NCBI RefSeq assembly: GCF_016900045.1
Contig: NZ_JACSNP010000004.1
Coordinates: 62,001-126,000 of the forward strand
Source of the DNA: Fusobacterium mortiferum
GTDB taxonomy: Bacteria; Fusobacteriota; Fusobacteriia; Fusobacteriales; Fusobacteriaceae
Direction: 5' to 3'
Length of the DNA: 64,000 bases
Shown piece after piece: positions 33,411-42,516 of the stretch. Numbering within the stretch: position 1 is the stretch's first letter; every line of letters starts with the position of its first letter. Both the position numbers and the translations under genes were made by a program. The notes under the pieces are model-generated. The model worked only from the letters and a program-made list of their open reading frames with translations. It made no database searches and was not told the origin of the DNA.

Positions 33411-34184
33411 ATGTCAATAAAAGAAAAATATGATTTAACAGGAAAAGTTGCCATCATCACTGGTGCTGGAGATGGGATTGGAAAGGCTAGTGCTTTAAAA
33501 CTTGCTGAAGCTGGAGCAATAGTTGTGTGTAGTGATTTAAATGAAGAAAAAGCTAAGATAACAGCTGAAGAATCCAAAAAATTTGGTGTAGATGCTCTTG
33601 GAGTGAAATGTAATGTATTACAAGAGGAAGATCTAAATAATCTTGTAGATATCACTGTAAAAACCTTTGGAAAAGTTAATATTTTAGTAAATAATGCTGG
33701 TGGTGGAGGTGCTGGACGTGAGTCCATTGAATCTCTTACTCTAGAATATATTACTAGAACTTATACTTTAAATCTTTTTAGTGGACTTATCTTAACAAAA
33801 CTTTGTGCTCCCCATATGAAAGCTGATGGTTATGGTTCTATAGTAAATATTAGTTCTATGTCTGCTAATATGGTAAGCCATAATATGATTATATATGGTA
33901 GTTCAAAAGCTGCTGTTAACCAAGCTACTAAATATGCTGCTTATGATTTAGGGCCTGAGATTAGAGTTAATGCTATTGGACCAGGAGCTATTAAAACACA
34001 CGCTCTAGGAACTGTTCTTACTCCAGAGATAGAAGCTAAGATGCTAGCTAAAACACCTTTAAAAAGACTTGGAGATGTAGAAGATATCTCTATGGCTGTA
34101 TTATATTTTGCTAGTCCTGCCTCAGCTTGGACAAGTGGACAAGTTATCTATGTCAATGGTGGAGGAACTCAAGAACTAGATTAA
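33411..34184 (+). CDS. Short-chain dehydrogenase resembling 7-alpha-hydroxysteroid dehydrogenase
   Basis: 257 residues, classical SDR. The NAD(P) site is TGAGDGIG near residue 17, followed by NNAGGGG; the catalytic triad is Ser149, Tyr162 and Lys166 (IYGSSK). The acidic residue after the second strand (CSDLN) suggests NAD+ rather than NADP+. The wording matches what I remember of E. coli HdhA unusually well: NNAGGGG, TPEIEaKML, TPLKRLG and the C-terminal GGGTQELD (GGGVQELN in HdhA). I therefore propose oxidation of the 7-alpha hydroxyl of primary bile acids; a general SDR of other specificity remains possible. ATG 33411 follows AAGGAG. Confidence 0.72.
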   Translation: MSIKEKYDLTGKVAIITGAGDGIGKASALKLAEAGAIVVCSDLNEEKAKITAEESKKFGVDALGVKCNVLQEEDLNNLVDITVKTFGKVNILVNNAGGGGAGRESIESLTLEYITRTYTLNLFSGLILTKLCAPHMKADGYGSIVNISSMSANMVSHNMIIYGSSKAAVNQATKYAAYDLGPEIRVNAIGPGAIKTHALGTVLTPEIEAKMLAKTPLKRLGDVEDISMAVLYFASPASAWTSGQVIYVNGGGTQELD

Positions 34185-34220
34185 CAGTAAATAAAGTTTA
34201 ATTAAATAATGATGTAGATA

Positions 34221-34273
34221 AAAGAAGAAATTTACTCCAAACAATAGTTGAAGTAATATTTTCTTCTTTTTTC
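34221..34273 (+). terminator. Terminator after the SDR gene
   Basis: AAAGAAGAAATTTACT (34221-34236) can pair with AGTAATATTTTCTTCTTT (34251-34268), then a T run. Confidence 0.6.
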
Positions 34274-34414
34274 ATTTCTTAAAATTTTTAAATATTTATT
34301 TGAAAATAATTTTAATATTTATTTTAATTGGTGTTTCTCTCTATATTATTAGGGTAAAAACTATCTCATAAATTTAATTTGATTATAAAAATATTTTTAT
34401 TTTTAATTTTTTTC

Positions 34415-34443
34415 TTGACTTTTTTAGTAAATTAATATATAAT
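34415..34443 (+). promoter_or_regulatory. Orphan sigma-70 promoter
   Basis: TTGACT (34415-34420), 17-base spacer, perfect TATAAT (34438-34443) on the plus strand with no plus-strand gene downstream. The next plus-strand signal is the terminator hairpin at 34496. Confidence 0.5.
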
Positions 34444-34449
34444 TCAATT

Positions 34450-34540
34450 AATCCTTTCTTTTAAAGTATTTTAATTTACTTAATTAACAAAATATAAAAG
34501 CTGTCAGTGCATTCAAAAATCTGACAGCTTTTATATTTTT
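34450..34540 (+). ncRNA. Candidate small RNA of about 90 nt
   Basis: Inferred only from architecture: a strong orphan promoter just upstream, no ORF, and a strong intrinsic terminator about 50-90 bases downstream. The body is AT-rich with one small possible stem (AAGTA / TACTT near 34464-34481). No family recognised. Confidence 0.3.
34496..34540. terminator. Strong bidirectional terminator
   Basis: AAAAGCTGTCAG (34497-34508 region) and CTGACAGCTTTT (34521-34532) form a 12-bp stem, with T runs on either strand. On the minus strand it ends the chorismate mutase gene; on the plus strand it would end the candidate small RNA. Confidence 0.75.
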
Positions 34541-34547
34541 TGTAAAA

Positions 34548-34823
34548 TTATTTCTTTAATAAAATATCTTTTTGATATTCTTTAGATATTCTCATCATAT
34601 TTTCTAAAAAATCTACATAATATTCTTTTAACTTTTCATTCTTTAATAGTTTAGAATTTTTTTCTATTACCTCTTTCTCTCTTCCACTATCTAAAATCTC
34701 TAAATTATTTTCCACCTTATAAGAAATTACATCTTCTACTTCTCTCATTCTCTCTTCAAATAACTTAGCTATCTCTCTATCTATTCTGTTTATATTTTCT
34801 CTAGCTTTCTCTAATTTATTCAT
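34548..34823 (-). CDS. Chorismate mutase, AroQ type (monofunctional)
   Basis: A 91-residue all-helical AroQ domain: LEKARENINRIDREIAKLFEERM is the first long helix with the catalytic Arg/Lys positions and the conserved R-x2-I-D-x2-I-x2-L-x2-R spacing, then a YKVEN turn and the ILDSGREKEVIE segment. The reaction converts chorismate to prephenate for Phe/Tyr synthesis. In many bacteria this domain is fused to prephenate dehydratase; here it stands alone. The ATG at 34823 follows AAAAGGAG. It has its own transcription unit between two terminators. Confidence 0.85.
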   Translation of the reverse strand: MNKLEKARENINRIDREIAKLFEERMREVEDVISYKVENNLEILDSGREKEVIEKNSKLLKNEKLKEYYVDFLENMMRISKEYQKDILLKK

Positions 34824-34887
34824 ATTTTTACTCCTTTTTTAATGTTCTTATTTCTATTATATAATTTTTTTTCAAATTATAAAATAA

Positions 34888-34930
34888 AAAACTATATGGA
34901 TACATCTTATAGCCTTATCCATATAGTTTT
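34888..34930 (-). terminator. Terminator after cstA
   Basis: AAAACTATATGGATA (34888-34902) and TATCCATATAGTTTT (34916-34930) are perfect 15-bp arms. Read on the minus strand a T-rich tail follows. It closes the ilvE - unknown - cstA operon. Confidence 0.75.
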
Positions 34931-34949
34931 ATACTGTTTTAATTCTTAA

Positions 34950-36652
34950 CTAAGCTGTTGCACTAACTTTTTTTCTATGCTCCCACAGAATTTTCATACC
35001 TTCTACAACTAAAACAAGAGCCAAAATAAAAATAGGTAATGATACAACCACTTGAAGCCCTTGAACGGCTATTTTTCCCTCTCCATTTAAAAGAAGAAGT
35101 AGATTTGTTTTAAACGATATTAGAAGTGAACTCATCGTTGCAAATAACATAAAGAACATTGGAATTAATAACATAAAATTTTTCTTTCCTTTCTTAGCTA
35201 GCCAAACTGATACTCCTAAGAAACATGGAACTGCTACTAGTTGATTGCATGCTCCAAATAATGGCCATATATTTTGGTATCCTCCTAAACATAAAATAGC
35301 TCCAATTCCAACTGTAATAAAAGTTCCAACATACATATTTCCTAAACATTTTTGTAATTTATTCTCTTTTTCTTTATTTTTCGTTATAAACAACTCTTGA
35401 AATAGAAATCTTCCTAATCTAGTTGCTGTGTCTAAAGATGTTAAAGCAAAAGCTGAAATAGCAAGAGAGATTACTGTAAACGTCGTATTTACTGCTACTT
35501 CCCCCATACCTAGTTTTCTAAAAAAACCAGAGATTGCTGAAGCAAAAACCACTGCTGGAGTCCCTTGAGGCATCTTTCCATTTGAAAAAAGAGCTCCAAC
35601 CGCAATAAGAGCAATAACAGCTAATACACACTCTATCAACATTGACCATAACCAATTAACTTTGCATCTTTTTCACTATCTAATTGTTTTGATGTTGTTC
35701 CAGAAGCGATTAAACTATGGAAACCAGAGATTGCTCCACAAGCAACTGTAATAAAAAGATATGGAAACATAACTTGCCCATTAAAACTACTTGTCCACCC
35801 TGTAAATGCTGGTAAATTAATAGTAGGATTTGTTCCAAAAATTCCAATTACAGCAGCCACAATCATAAAATATAGTAAAAAACTATTTAAATAATCTCTT
35901 GGTTGTAATAAAATCCATACTGGAGTAACTGAAGCTATAAAGATATAAAAAAAAACTACACCAAGCCAAAAATTTTTACTAAAATATATAGGATATTTTA
36001 ATCCTACAGCGATACATATAGCTAACAATACCACTCCAGCTATAGATGAAACTGCTAATGGTGCATTTTTTCTATATACAAGAAAACCAAAAGCTATAGA
36101 TAATGGAATAAATAACATTGAAGCTGTAGCAACTGAACCATTAGCTGGATACATAATTTTTGTTCCATCAGGATTAATTGCATATCCTTGGAAAGTTGAA
36201 GCTACTATATCAGAAAAAGCTGCTACTACTAAAAGTAAAACTAGCCAAGAAAAAATTGTAAATAATAGTTTACATCTATGTCCAATATTTTCTTCTATTA
36301 CCTCACCTAAAGATTTTCCCTTATGTCTAATTGAAACTACAATAGCTGAAAAATCTTGAACAGCTCCAAAAAATATTCCTCCCAATACAATCCATAATAG
36401 TACAGGTACCCAACCAAATACAGCAGCTTGAATAGGTCCATTTATTGGACCAGCTCCTGCAATAGAAGCAAAATGATGTCCCAAAAGAACAGGTGCTTTA
36501 GCTGGAATATAATCTATTCCATCTTCAAATTCATGTGATGGAGTTTTTCTTTTAGGGTCAATATCCCATTGCTTTGCAAGCCACGAACCATAAGTAACAT
36601 ATGCAACAAAAAAGCAAAAAATTGTTGCTAATAAAATTGTAACTCCTTTCAT
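34950..36652 (-). pseudogene. cstA: CstA-family carbon-starvation / peptide transporter, frameshifted
   Basis: Two consecutive frames make one CstA protein of about 567 residues, with roughly 16 membrane segments. The first frame (36652 down to 35636) starts MKGVTILLATIFCFFVAYVTYGSW and has the family motif LGHHFASIAGAGPINGPIQA. It ends SEKDAKLIGYGQC-stop. The second frame (35642 down to 34950) resumes as MLIECVLAVIALIAVG, where intact members read on directly (IGYGSMLIE). The sequence GGTTATGGTCAATG needs a single T restored (GGTTCA) to join the frames. CstA-type proteins take up peptides or pyruvate across the inner membrane. This is a true one-base deletion, a programmed or phase-variable shift, or a sequence error; no long homopolymer is present. 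It is downstream of the 172-aa gene by 19 bases. Confidence 0.85.
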
Positions 36653-36671
36653 AAAATCCTCCCTATTTTAT

Positions 36672-37190
36672 TTAAATAAAATGTTTATATAGTTTTTCTA
36701 ATTTTTTCCCCATCTTATTTGTAGTTATTTCCTTTCTTTCTAAATCAATTAAAACTATTCTACTTTGAATATATCCTCTGATTAAAAAAAGGTAATTTCT
36801 TTCAAATTTATATTTTTTTATTCTTTTTTTCATTTCAATATCATCTATGTTATTAGTTATAAAAATTAAGGTAACATAACTATACATATGATTTCTATCT
36901 GGATATTTTTTTCCCCGTCTTATTAAATCTGGTTCAATTTTATTAGGAATAAATGAGAGAAATTTTTCTAAAATTTCCATATTTAGATTCTCTCTTTGAA
37001 TAAAAAATATATGTTCAAACCCTCTTGTTTCCCATAGTTGAACTTCCCTAGTCAAAAAATATTTTTCATTTTGAGAATTAAAATACCCATATGCATCTAT
37101 AATTTCATTATCTATTTTATAATTTTCATAGATATCAAATTTTTTTCTATACTCATTCAAAATTCTCTCTAAATATCCTAATCTCTCCAT
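36672..37190 (-). CDS. Conserved-looking hypothetical protein, 172 aa
   Basis: I do not recognise it. The product is soluble, rich in Tyr, Lys, Glu and Ile: MERLGYLERILNEYRKKFDI at the start, a central segment LWETRGFEHIFFIQREN and strands such as VTLIFITNN. No Cys, signal peptide or membrane span. ATG 37190 is preceded by AAGGGAGAG. Gaps of 17 bases to ilvE and 19 bases to cstA show it is the middle gene of a three-gene operon. A regulatory or accessory role to the transporter is possible but only positional. Confidence 0.75.
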   Translation of the reverse strand: MERLGYLERILNEYRKKFDIYENYKIDNEIIDAYGYFNSQNEKYFLTREVQLWETRGFEHIFFIQRENLNMEILEKFLSFIPNKIEPDLIRRGKKYPDRNHMYSYVTLIFITNNIDDIEMKKRIKKYKFERNYLFLIRGYIQSRIVLIDLERKEITTNKMGKKLEKLYKHFI

Positions 37191-37207
37191 AAATCTCTCC
37201 CTTTTGC

Positions 37208-38272
37208 TTATACTACTTCAACTGTCCACCCATATTTGTCTTCTAATTTTCCATATTGAATTCCAGTTAATGTATCATATAATTTTTGTGTTACACTTCC
37301 TGTTTTAAAGTTATTTATAACTTGTTTTTCTCCCTTATAGAATAACTCTCCTATCGGTGAAATTACTGCTGCCGTTCCTGTTCCAAAAGCCTCTTGTAAT
37401 CTTCCTTCTCTAGCCGCTTCCATTAAGAAATCAATTGTAAAATGTTCTTCATGTACTTTATATCCCCATGATTTTAAAAGTTCTATACAAGAATCACGAG
37501 TAATTCCTGGAAGTACAGTTCCATCTATAGGAGCTGTATAAATTTCATTATCTACTATAAACATAGCATTCATAGTTCCAACTTCTTCAACATATTTTCT
37601 CTCTACTCCATCTAACCAAAGGACTTGAGTATAACCTAATTTTTGTGCCTTTTCTTGAGCTATTATACTAGCAGCATAGTTTCCACCACATTTTGTAAAA
37701 CCAGTTCCTCCCTTTGTAGCTCTTACATATTCATCTTCAACATAAATTTTTACTGGATTTACACCCTCTGGATAATAATTTCCAACTGGAGATAAGATAA
37801 CTACAAATTTATATGATTTAGCTGGATGAACTCCTACTGCTACCTCTGTAGCAAACATGAATGGACGAATATATAGTGAAGTTCCTTCAAGATGAGGTAC
37901 CCAATCTTTCTCACAAGCTACAATCCTTTTAACAGCATCTACAAAAAGCTCCTCAGGAACAGCTGCCATACAAAGTCTTTCATTTGACTTTATCATTCTT
38001 CTTGCATTCATCTCTGGTCTAAATAGAAGAATTCTTCCATCTTCTGTTCTATAAGCTTTTAATCCCTCAAAAGTTTCTTGAGCATAGTGTAATACCATAG
38101 TTGCTGGATTCAATGAAATTGGTCCAAAAGGAATAATTTTCTTATTATGCCAACCTTTATCTTCAGTATAATCCATTACAAACATATAATCCGTAAAGTA
38201 TTTTCCAAATCCCAAATTTTTTTCATCTGGTTTTTCCTTTAAAATTTCTAACTTTTCAAATGTCACTTTCAT
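37208..38272 (-). CDS. ilvE: Branched-chain amino acid aminotransferase
   Basis: A PLP fold-type IV transaminase of 354 residues, the larger (type II) BCAT size. It interconverts Leu/Ile/Val and their 2-oxo acids with 2-oxoglutarate/glutamate. Recognisable parts are LHYAQETFEGLKAYR near residue 60, IRPFMFATE, GTGFTKCGGNYAAS with the Lys/Gly loop and the cofactor-binding QVLWLDGVERKYVEEVGTMN; LPGITRDSC and FGTGTAAVISPIG complete the active site. ATG 38272 follows AGGAGG. First full gene of the operon with the 172-aa protein and cstA, so it may serve amino-acid catabolism after peptide uptake (inference). A terminator lies only about 45 bases upstream. Confidence 0.92.
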   Translation of the reverse strand: MKVTFEKLEILKEKPDEKNLGFGKYFTDYMFVMDYTEDKGWHNKKIIPFGPISLNPATMVLHYAQETFEGLKAYRTEDGRILLFRPEMNARRMIKSNERLCMAAVPEELFVDAVKRIVACEKDWVPHLEGTSLYIRPFMFATEVAVGVHPAKSYKFVVILSPVGNYYPEGVNPVKIYVEDEYVRATKGGTGFTKCGGNYAASIIAQEKAQKLGYTQVLWLDGVERKYVEEVGTMNAMFIVDNEIYTAPIDGTVLPGITRDSCIELLKSWGYKVHEEHFTIDFLMEAAREGRLQEAFGTGTAAVISPIGELFYKGEKQVINNFKTGSVTQKLYDTLTGIQYGKLEDKYGWTVEVV

Positions 38273-38316
38273 AAAATATCCTCCTAGATGTTTTAAATAA
38301 ATTTTTTTATATAAAA

Positions 38317-38340
38317 AAAACAGCCCAGTCAGGCTGTTTT
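38317..38340 (-). terminator. Terminator/attenuator in front of ilvE
   Basis: AAAACAGCC (38317-38325) and GGCTGTTTT (38332-38340) form a 9-bp stem; on the minus strand it is followed by eight T. It ends about 45 bases before the ilvE ATG and follows the 46-aa ORF. Confidence 0.75.
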
Positions 38341-38382
38341 AAATTTTTTAATAATTCCATACACATTATAAAAATACATTAT

Positions 38383-38523
38383 TTAATTTACTAATGCTTT
38401 AAAATATAATCTATATAAAAAGATATCAAAAATACTACCTAACATAAGTAATTGTCTATTTATTTTTTTATAATTAGCCACTATATACACGACAACTATT
38501 ATGCTGAGTATTATAAATATCAT
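38383..38523 (-). CDS. 46-aa hydrophobic small protein or leader peptide upstream of ilvE
   Basis: ATG at 38523 has an excellent ribosome site, GAGGGGGAAGAAAG. The product begins MIFIILSIIVVVYIVANYKK and continues NRQLLMLGSIFDIFLYRLYF to the stop at 38383-38385. Residues 2-16 can span the membrane with a positive cytoplasmic side after it. Among the first 15 residues, ten are Ile, Leu or Val, which also suits a leader peptide for an ilv-type attenuator; however these codons lie more than 130 bases ahead of the terminator and I found no competing antiterminator. Small membrane protein is the simpler reading. Confidence 0.6.
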   Translation of the reverse strand: MIFIILSIIVVVYIVANYKKINRQLLMLGSIFDIFLYRLYFKALVN

Positions 38524-38640
38524 CTTTCTTCCCCCTCAATTATATGTTGGAATTAGTATACTACTATTTTAAAAAAAAATCAAGTACTTTTAAAAAAAAT
38601 ACACCTTCCATTTCTATAATTTCAGGTGTATTTTTAAATA

Positions 38641-40353
38641 TTACATTCTTTCTAATGTTTTAATTCCTAGTAAATCTAATCCATCTTTTATAGTTTCTCC
38701 AGCTACTTTAGCAAGTAATCCTCTTGAGAATAGAGTTTCATCATCTTGATTTAGTATTGGACAACTGTTATAGAAGCTATTGAATTTCTTAGCTAATTCA
38801 AATAGATAATCGGCTATTACATTTGGTTTAAATGTTTCAGAAGCTTTTATAACTGCCATTGGGAAAGCTGCTATATGGTTAGCTAAAGCTCTCTCTTGGC
38901 TAGTTTTTACTAGTATACTCTTAGTATAATCTATTGCTTTTCCTTCTGATTCAGCTTTTCTTAAGATAGATTGTATTCTAGCATAAGAGTATTGAAGATA
39001 TGGAGCTGTGTTTCCTTCAAAACTTAGTATCTTATCCCACTCAAATATTATTGGACTTTGTCTATTTTGAGATAGGTCAGCATACTTTATAGCTCCTATT
39101 CCCACTACTTCAGAGATATTTTCCTTTTCCTCTTCTGATAGTTCAGGGTTCTTCTCATTTACTATATCGTAAGCTCTCTTCTTACCTTCATCCATAAGTT
39201 GCTCTAATCTGATTACATTTCCCTTTCTTGTAGAGAATACTCCATCAGCAAATCTCATTATTCCAAACCAAATATGGTGCTTAGGGACATCCCAACCTAA
39301 CATATCAGTTATCTTAAAGAACTGCTTAAAGTGGTCTTGTTGTCTCTCATCAGTTAGATAGATTATCTTATTGATATTGTAATTATCTTTTCTAAATTTT
39401 ACAGTAGCTATATCAGATGTAGAGTATAGGAAAGCTCCATCTTTCTTTTGTACTATACATGGGAATAGGTTGTCTTCTTCTGGGAAGAATACTACCTTTG
39501 CTCCATCATCTTCTACTGCTATCTTCTTCTCTACTAACTCTTCAATAACACCTTGCATCATATCATGGTAGAATGATTCTCCATAGTAAGTATCAAAGTG
39601 TACATCTAATCTTCCATAAAGTTTTTCATACTCATCTAGAGAAACTCTTATAAACTCTTTCCAAAGAGCAAAGTTTTCCTCATCTCCATCTTGTAACTTC
39701 TTAAGTTCAAGTCTTGCTTCCTCTTCAAGTTCTGGATGCTCCTCTGCTTGTCTTGTGAACTCTACATATACTCTTTCTAATTCTTCAATAGCATTAGCTT
39801 CATAAGCCTCTCTATCTAGCCATCTTCTATATCCTATTATTAACTTTCCAAATTGAGTTCCCCAGTCACCTATATGGTTATCTGCCACTACATGGTAACC
39901 TAGATATCTATAAATTCTAGCTATAGAGTCTCCTATTATTGTTGAACGTAGATGCCCTATATGCATTCTTTTAGCTATATTTGGAGAAGAGAAATCTATA
40001 ACTACATCTCCCTCTCTATTTAAGAATGAAAAATCATATTTTTCCTCTCTTGATTTTTTCAATAACTCTCCTAAATATTCACTTTTTAAGAATATATTGA
40101 TAAATCCTGGTCCAGCTATCTCAAGTTTCTCTATAACATTATTTTCTACTAAGTTATCTACTATCTCTTGAGCTATTGCTCTTGGATTATTTCCTATTAT
40201 TTTAGAGTTCATCATAGCAAAGTTAGTTTGAAAATCTCCAAACTTTTCATTTGTAGCTACTGATATCTCTATCTTTTTTAACTCTTTATCACCATACAGT
40301 TTAGCAACTGTTTCTTCAAAAATTCTAGCTATCTCTTTATCTATAATATGCAT
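38641..40353 (-). CDS. argS: Arginyl-tRNA synthetase
   Basis: Charges tRNA-Arg with arginine using ATP. The 570-residue class I enzyme has the HIGH-type motif in SSPNIAKRMHIGHLRSTIIGD (residues ~125-145), preceded by the N-terminal Add-1 domain, and KMSKS is replaced by a relaxed FSTRKGNVIRL as often in ArgRS. The anticodon-binding DALR domain ends the protein in LLGIKTLERM. ATG 40353 follows GAAGGTGAAG. It lies downstream of the structured RNA, whose terminator separates the two. Confidence 0.95.
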   Translation of the reverse strand: MHIIDKEIARIFEETVAKLYGDKELKKIEISVATNEKFGDFQTNFAMMNSKIIGNNPRAIAQEIVDNLVENNVIEKLEIAGPGFINIFLKSEYLGELLKKSREEKYDFSFLNREGDVVIDFSSPNIAKRMHIGHLRSTIIGDSIARIYRYLGYHVVADNHIGDWGTQFGKLIIGYRRWLDREAYEANAIEELERVYVEFTRQAEEHPELEEEARLELKKLQDGDEENFALWKEFIRVSLDEYEKLYGRLDVHFDTYYGESFYHDMMQGVIEELVEKKIAVEDDGAKVVFFPEEDNLFPCIVQKKDGAFLYSTSDIATVKFRKDNYNINKIIYLTDERQQDHFKQFFKITDMLGWDVPKHHIWFGIMRFADGVFSTRKGNVIRLEQLMDEGKKRAYDIVNEKNPELSEEEKENISEVVGIGAIKYADLSQNRQSPIIFEWDKILSFEGNTAPYLQYSYARIQSILRKAESEGKAIDYTKSILVKTSQERALANHIAAFPMAVIKASETFKPNVIADYLFELAKKFNSFYNSCPILNQDDETLFSRGLLAKVAGETIKDGLDLLGIKTLERM

Positions 40354-40403
40354 CTCTTCACCTTCTTTTCAACATATTTTGTGACATTTTCCTTAGAAAT
40401 AAA

Positions 40404-40635
40404 AAAAAGGGACAAAGTCCCAAAAGAAAAGCTCCAACCTACCGTCTTCAATACAGTTTTAGTCGCCAAAACCATAAGTGGTAGTCAGTTACTAACAGCA
40501 TACAGAGTCCGTAATCGACTTAAGCTCTAAGCCATTCGTGACTTTGCTGAGCTACTGAGAGCAGCGCCAACCCCGTGACGACATTAGGCCCAAAACCTCA
40601 AGAAATAACGTGTAGGTCAGATATCTATTCTTGTT
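40404..40635 (-). ncRNA. ssrS: Structured RNA, probably 6S RNA
   Basis: A GC-richer stretch without ORF, with its own strong promoter and terminator (GGGAC TTT GTCCC then eight T at 40421-40403). Nested pairings make one long irregular rod: GACCTAC with GTAGGTT (40618-40612 / 40442-40436), AGGTTTT with AAAACT, GTCGTC with GGCGAC, an asymmetric central bubble whose 3' side holds a small ACCA/TGGT hairpin, then CAGCA with TGCTG, AGTC with GACT and an apical GGCTTA/TAAGTC hairpin. This is the 6S design, which mimics an open promoter and binds RNA polymerase. Location beside aspS matches, as far as I recall, the B. subtilis 6S-1 gene. No RNase P, tmRNA or SRP signature is present. Covariance search was not possible. 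Confidence 0.62.
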
Positions 40636-40641
40636 AAGGAA

Positions 40642-40670
40642 ATTATATCACTTATTTATAATTTTTTCAA
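40642..40670 (-). promoter_or_regulatory. Consensus sigma-70 promoter of the structured RNA
   Basis: On the minus strand TTGAAA (40670-40665), 17 bases, TATAAT (40647-40642). Transcription should start near 40635. It lies between the aspS stop and the RNA. Confidence 0.75.
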
Positions 40671-40694
40671 GTACTAATATTTTTTGTTTTAAAA

Positions 40695-42491
40695 TTATTC
40701 CTCTGTTTTTTCCTCTTCTTTATAAGTTACAGCAATATTTAACTCATCTAATTGCTCTTTGTCAACAATATTAGGTGCTTCTGACATTAAACATTGACCT
40801 TTATTTGTTTTAGGGAAAGGAATAACCTCTCTTATAGACGCTTCTTTTAACATTACCATTAGCCATCTATCTATTCCAAAAGCAAGCCCTCCATGAGGTG
40901 GTGCTCCATATTTAAATGCATCTACGAAGAATCCAAATTTCTCTCTAGCTTCTTCATAAGATAATCCTAATCTTTCAAATACTTTATTTTGGATTTCTGG
41001 ATTGAATATTCTTATTGAACCTCCTCCAATTTCAAATCCATTTAATACCATGTCATAAGTATTAGTTCTGATACTATCTGTTTCTCCAGCTAAGAAAGCT
41101 TCCATATCCTCTGCCTTGATAGAAGTGAATGGGTGGTGTTCAGCCTTGTATCTTCCTTCCTCTTCATCATAAGTAAACATTGGGAAATCTACTACCCATA
41201 GGAATTTAAACTCATCATTGTTGATTAAGTCTAACTCTTTTCCTATTCTAAGTCTCATAGCTCCTAAAGCTCCATATACTACTTTTGCCTTATCAGCTAT
41301 TATTAAGATTACATCTCCTGGATTTGCTTCAGCCTTAGCTATTATAGCTTTCATCTCATCTTCTGAGAAGAATTTAGCTATTGGAGAAGTTATAGCTCCA
41401 TCTTCAGCTATCTTTATATATGCCATTCCTTTTGCACCAAAGTATCTCTTAGCATACTCTTCATACTCTCCTAAAACTTTTCTTGAGAATTTCTCAAAAG
41501 CCTTTGGAGCTGTTATACATTTTACTAACCCACCATTTTCAGCTACATCTTTGAAAGCTTTAAATCCACAAGTTTTAGCTATCTCTGTTAAGTCCTTTAA
41601 CTCTACACCAAATCTTACATCTGGTTTGTCAGAACCATATCTTGCCATAGCTTCAGCATAAGGCATTCTTGGGAATTGGTAATCAGCTGTTTCTCCTGTT
41701 ATAGCTGTAAATACACTCTTAGCTAGACCTTCAATTGTATTCATTACATCATCCATCTCAACGAATGACATCTCAACGTCTAATTGAGTGAATTCAAATT
41801 GTCTATCTGCTCTTAAGTCCTCATCTCTAAAACATTTAGCTATTTGGAAATATCTCTCTACTCCACCTATCATTAAAAGTTGTTTGAATAGTTGTGGAGA
41901 TTGAGGTAAAGCATAGAAAGTTCCTGGATTGATTCTACAAGGAACTAAGAAGTCTCTTGCTCCCTCTGGAGTAGATTTATTTAGTAATGGAGTATCCACA
42001 TCAATAAATCCTTCCTTATCCATGTAGTTTCTTATAGCCATTATCATCTTATGTCTCATTCTAAGATTATTTAACATCTTAGGTCTTCTAATATCTAAAT
42101 ATCTATATTTTAATCTGATATTTTCATTTAAGTTATCCTCAGTTCCAGTTATTTGGAATGGTAATACATCACAATTATTTAAGATAGTTAGTTCAGTAGC
42201 AAATACTTCTATCTCTCCAGTTGGGATATTCATATTTTTGCTATGTCTCTCTCTTACAGTCCCAACTACTCTTATAACTGCTTCATTTCTTAATTTTTGA
42301 GCTTGCTCTACTACATCTTTTGGAGCTACATCTATATCAAAAACTACTTGAGTTTTTCCCTCTCTATCTCTTAAATCGACGAAAGTTAACCCTCCTAAGT
42401 CTCTAGTTGTATCTACCCAACCAGATAGTGTAACTGTTTGTCCGATATTTTCTTTTCTTAATTCACCAAGATTATGAGTCCTGTAAATCAT
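40695..42491 (-). CDS. aspS: Aspartyl-tRNA synthetase
   Basis: A 598-residue bacterial-type class II enzyme that charges tRNA-Asp. N-terminal OB fold for anticodon binding ([22 protein letters not shown]), catalytic core with [20 protein letters not shown] (motif 2) and a C-terminal [14 protein letters not shown] (motif 3); the bacterial GAD insertion lies between them. ATG 42491 follows GGAGAGGG. The final ~20 residues are Glu/Lys-rich. It is the last gene of a rarA-hisS-aspS run with gaps of 13 and 25 bases. Confidence 0.96.
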   Translation of the reverse strand: MIYRTHNLGELRKENIGQTVTLSGWVDTTRDLGGLTFVDLRDREGKTQVVFDIDVAPKDVVEQAQKLRNEAVIRVVGTVRERHSKNMNIPTGEIEVFATELTILNNCDVLPFQITGTEDNLNENIRLKYRYLDIRRPKMLNNLRMRHKMIMAIRNYMDKEGFIDVDTPLLNKSTPEGARDFLVPCRINPGTFYALPQSPQLFKQLLMIGGVERYFQIAKCFRDEDLRADRQFEFTQLDVEMSFVEMDDVMNTIEGLAKSVFTAITGETADYQFPRMPYAEAMARYGSDKPDVRFGVELKDLTEIAKTCGFKAFKDVAENGGLVKCITAPKAFEKFSRKVLGEYEEYAKRYFGAKGMAYIKIAEDGAITSPIAKFFSEDEMKAIIAKAEANPGDVILIIADKAKVVYGALGAMRLRIGKELDLINNDEFKFLWVVDFPMFTYDEEEGRYKAEHHPFTSIKAEDMEAFLAGETDSIRTNTYDMVLNGFEIGGGSIRIFNPEIQNKVFERLGLSYEEAREKFGFFVDAFKYGAPPHGGLAFGIDRWLMVMLKEASIREVIPFPKTNKGQCLMSEAPNIVDKEQLDELNIAVTYKEEEKTEE

Positions 42492-42516
42492 TTTACCCTC
42501 TCCTTAATATAGTTAT

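Noticed and set aside
34950-36652. Two separate transporter genes instead of a split cstA
   Set aside because: The second frame begins exactly where the first would continue in intact family members, and has no ribosome site of its own.
40348-40530. 60-codon plus-strand ORF beside argS
   Set aside because: It covers the argS ribosome site and the 6S-like RNA in antisense; no family or ribosome site.
40354-40640. T-box or riboswitch leader of argS
   Set aside because: No T-box sequence or known riboswitch core; the element has its own promoter and a terminator, and folds as one long rod.
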